Below, piece after piece: positions 6,298 to 6,656 of a DNA stretch of 6,656 bases. Positions within the stretch are counted from its first letter, which is position 1. The number at the start of each line of letters is the position of its first letter. The DNA is from Bacillota bacterium. Its GTDB lineage: Bacteria; Bacillota; Dethiobacteria; Dethiobacterales; Dethiobacteraceae. A program made the position numbers and the translations under genes. The DNA lies in NCBI GenBank assembly GCA_018725345.1, contig QLUI01000101.1, positions 1-6,656 on the forward strand. Direction: 5' to 3'. The notes below the pieces were generated by a model. The model did not search any database. It had not been told where the DNA came from and was given only the letters and a program-made list of their open reading frames with translations.

Positions 6298-6382
6298 TTA
6301 ATCCCTGTAAATCTGAGTAATCACAGTATAAATGGCCAAATATAGCGCCTGATATTTATACAAAGGCAAATAAATAACCTCC
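6298..6382 (-). pseudogene. Collapsed pilC fossil (start joined to end), 23-codon ORF
   Basis: On the minus strand, GGAGG (6382-6378) is followed eight bases later by TTG (6369) and a 23-codon frame ending in TAA at 6300-6298. Its first part, PLYKYQAL, matches the PilC N-terminus PLYAYQVL. Its second part, ALYLAIYTVITQI, matches the PilC C-terminus ALYLPIFSVITQI, followed by YRD. At DNA level, 36 of 43 bases match between 6307-6349 and 2942-2984. The fusion is in frame, so a leader peptide could still be made just ahead of the sigma gene, whose AGGAG starts five bases after the stop. I infer an internal deletion of a second pilC; whether it is translated is unknown. Confidence 0.85.
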
Positions 6383-6507
6383 GTTCTTCCAAAACAAACA
6401 TCCTATTGCGATTGCAATTCTCCGAAAAACGACTGATCTCCTGCCTCCCTTGACAGATAATTAGATTGTCGTAAAATATTTGTTTTAGCTTGTCTAAAAA
6501 ACAAGTT
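6376..6507. repeat. First copy of the duplicated pilin-pilC divergent region
   Basis: Partner of 4151-4285 (80 of 98 bases identical across 6410-6507). It lies between the collapsed pilC and the prepilin gene. It holds the intact plus-strand promoter of the prepilin and presumably the minus-strand promoter of the sigma-pilus operon. A short inverted repeat (AGCTTGT/ACAAGTT at 6487-6507, including a G-U pair) is weak and is only partly kept in the other copy. No coding sequence of its own is credible here. Confidence 0.85.
6450..6477 (+). promoter_or_regulatory. Sigma-A-like promoter of the prepilin gene
   Basis: TTGACA (6450-6455) is a perfect -35 box. A 16-base spacer separates it from TAAAAT (6472-6477), five of six matches to the -10 consensus. 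Transcription would begin near 6484, leaving a leader of about 100 bases before the prepilin ATG. The duplicated copy at 4228-4255 has lost both boxes, as expected where no pilin gene follows. Confidence 0.65.
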
Positions 6508-6532
6508 ATGCGGTATAACCTAAGTGAAGAGA

Positions 6533-6559
6533 AGATTGAGGAGAAATTTTCCTTAATCT
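6533..6559 (+). promoter_or_regulatory. Hairpin in the prepilin 5' leader
   Basis: AGATTGAGGAG pairs with TTTCCTTAATCT across a loop of about five bases, giving an 11-bp stem with two G-U pairs. It ends 14 bases before the GGAGG of the prepilin gene (6574-6578). It has no downstream U-tract suggesting termination (6561-6570 is mixed A and T). It could stabilise the mRNA of an abundant pilin or affect translation; that role is inference. Confidence 0.4.
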
Positions 6560-6585
6560 CCAAAAATTTTAAAGGAGGAAACAGA

Positions 6586-6656
6586 ATGTTTAAACTTGTC
6601 CAAAAAGCAAGACAGAATCAAAAAGGCTTCACACTGGTTGAACTGATGGTGGTTGT
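6586..6656 (+). CDS. Type IV prepilin, N-terminus only (cut by window edge)
   Basis: Only the first 23 codons are present. They begin MFKLVQKARQNQKG, a 14-residue basic leader ending in Gly. The sequence then continues FTLVELMVV, the class III signal cleaved by prepilin peptidase PilD between Gly14 and Phe15. Glu19 is the conserved Glu5 of the mature pilin. The ribosome binding site AAAGGAGG ends seven bases before the ATG. The gene diverges from the pilus assembly operon and has its own sigma-A-like promoter, so the structural subunit and the machinery can be set at different levels. Major or minor pilin cannot be decided from this fragment, although the strong promoter and ribosome binding site favour a major subunit. 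Confidence 0.93.
   Translation, partial: MFKLVQKARQNQKGFTLVELMVV

Noticed and set aside
6487..6507. Inverted repeat AGCTTGT/ACAAGTT as a terminator
   Set aside because: Short A/T-rich stem without a proper following U-tract, located just after the promoter where termination makes little sense.
6410..6507. Minus-strand promoter TAGACA ... TACGA(C/A), or a c-di-GMP riboswitch, ahead of pilC/sigma
   Set aside because: The -10 match is poor and no riboswitch core motif could be recognised; conservation between copies may just reflect shared origin.
6321..6563. Minus-strand 80-codon ORF across the pilin-sigma divergent region
   Set aside because: It overlaps the prepilin promoter and leader and reads the pilC fossil in the wrong frame; no family resemblance.
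1..6656. CRISPR array, tRNA, rRNA, insertion sequence or attachment site
   Set aside because: No regularly spaced repeats, tRNA-like cloverleaf, transposase ORF or rRNA sequence was seen.

Overview
The window carries a type IV pilus (T4P) gene cluster. Seven genes run on the minus strand, in transcription order: sigma factor, pilT, pilC, pilM, pilN, pilO and a pilP-like lipoprotein gene. The start of a prepilin gene diverges from them on the plus strand at the right edge. Strong AGGAGG-type ribosome binding sites, an alternative sigma factor of the SigF/SigB/SigG kind and a short prepilin leader suggest a Bacillota (Firmicutes) bacterium, possibly one with an outer membrane such as a Negativicute. 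That taxonomic guess is weak. PilB, PilD and PilQ are not in the window.

Layout from the right: prepilin (6586 to edge, plus) with a sigma-A-like promoter and a hairpin in its leader; a 285-base divergent region; sigma factor (6278-5577); pilT (5465-4329); a 180-base spacer; pilC (4144-2942); pilM (2813-1788), pilN, pilO and the pilP-like gene (679-5). Genes from pilM to pilP are packed with short gaps or 4-base overlaps. PilM, PilN, PilO and the PilP-like lipoprotein would form the inner-membrane alignment complex, PilC the platform and PilT the retraction motor.

The striking feature is a set of gene fossils in the gaps between intact genes, each matching the end of another gene in the window. 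A collapsed pilC (first ~8 codons joined to the last ~13) precedes the sigma gene. The first bases of pilM joined to the tail of the pilP-like gene precede pilT. The last 23 codons of the sigma gene precede pilM and are in frame with it. The non-coding region between the prepilin gene and the pilC fossil has an ~82% identical second copy upstream of intact pilC. All of this fits one history: an ancestral order pilC-sigma-pilM-N-O-P-pilT, next to the divergent pilin, was duplicated in tandem and then lost one copy of each gene from one unit or the other. This gave the present order sigma-T-C-M-N-O-P. A REP-like palindrome sits exactly at one deletion junction, and a possible second one touches the left edge.

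Other points of interest are a sigma factor inside a T4P operon, a PilP-like lipoprotein with a RodZ-type (DUF4115-like) domain and two GRDPF motifs, and a possible new N-terminal extension on PilT built from out-of-frame fossil sequence.
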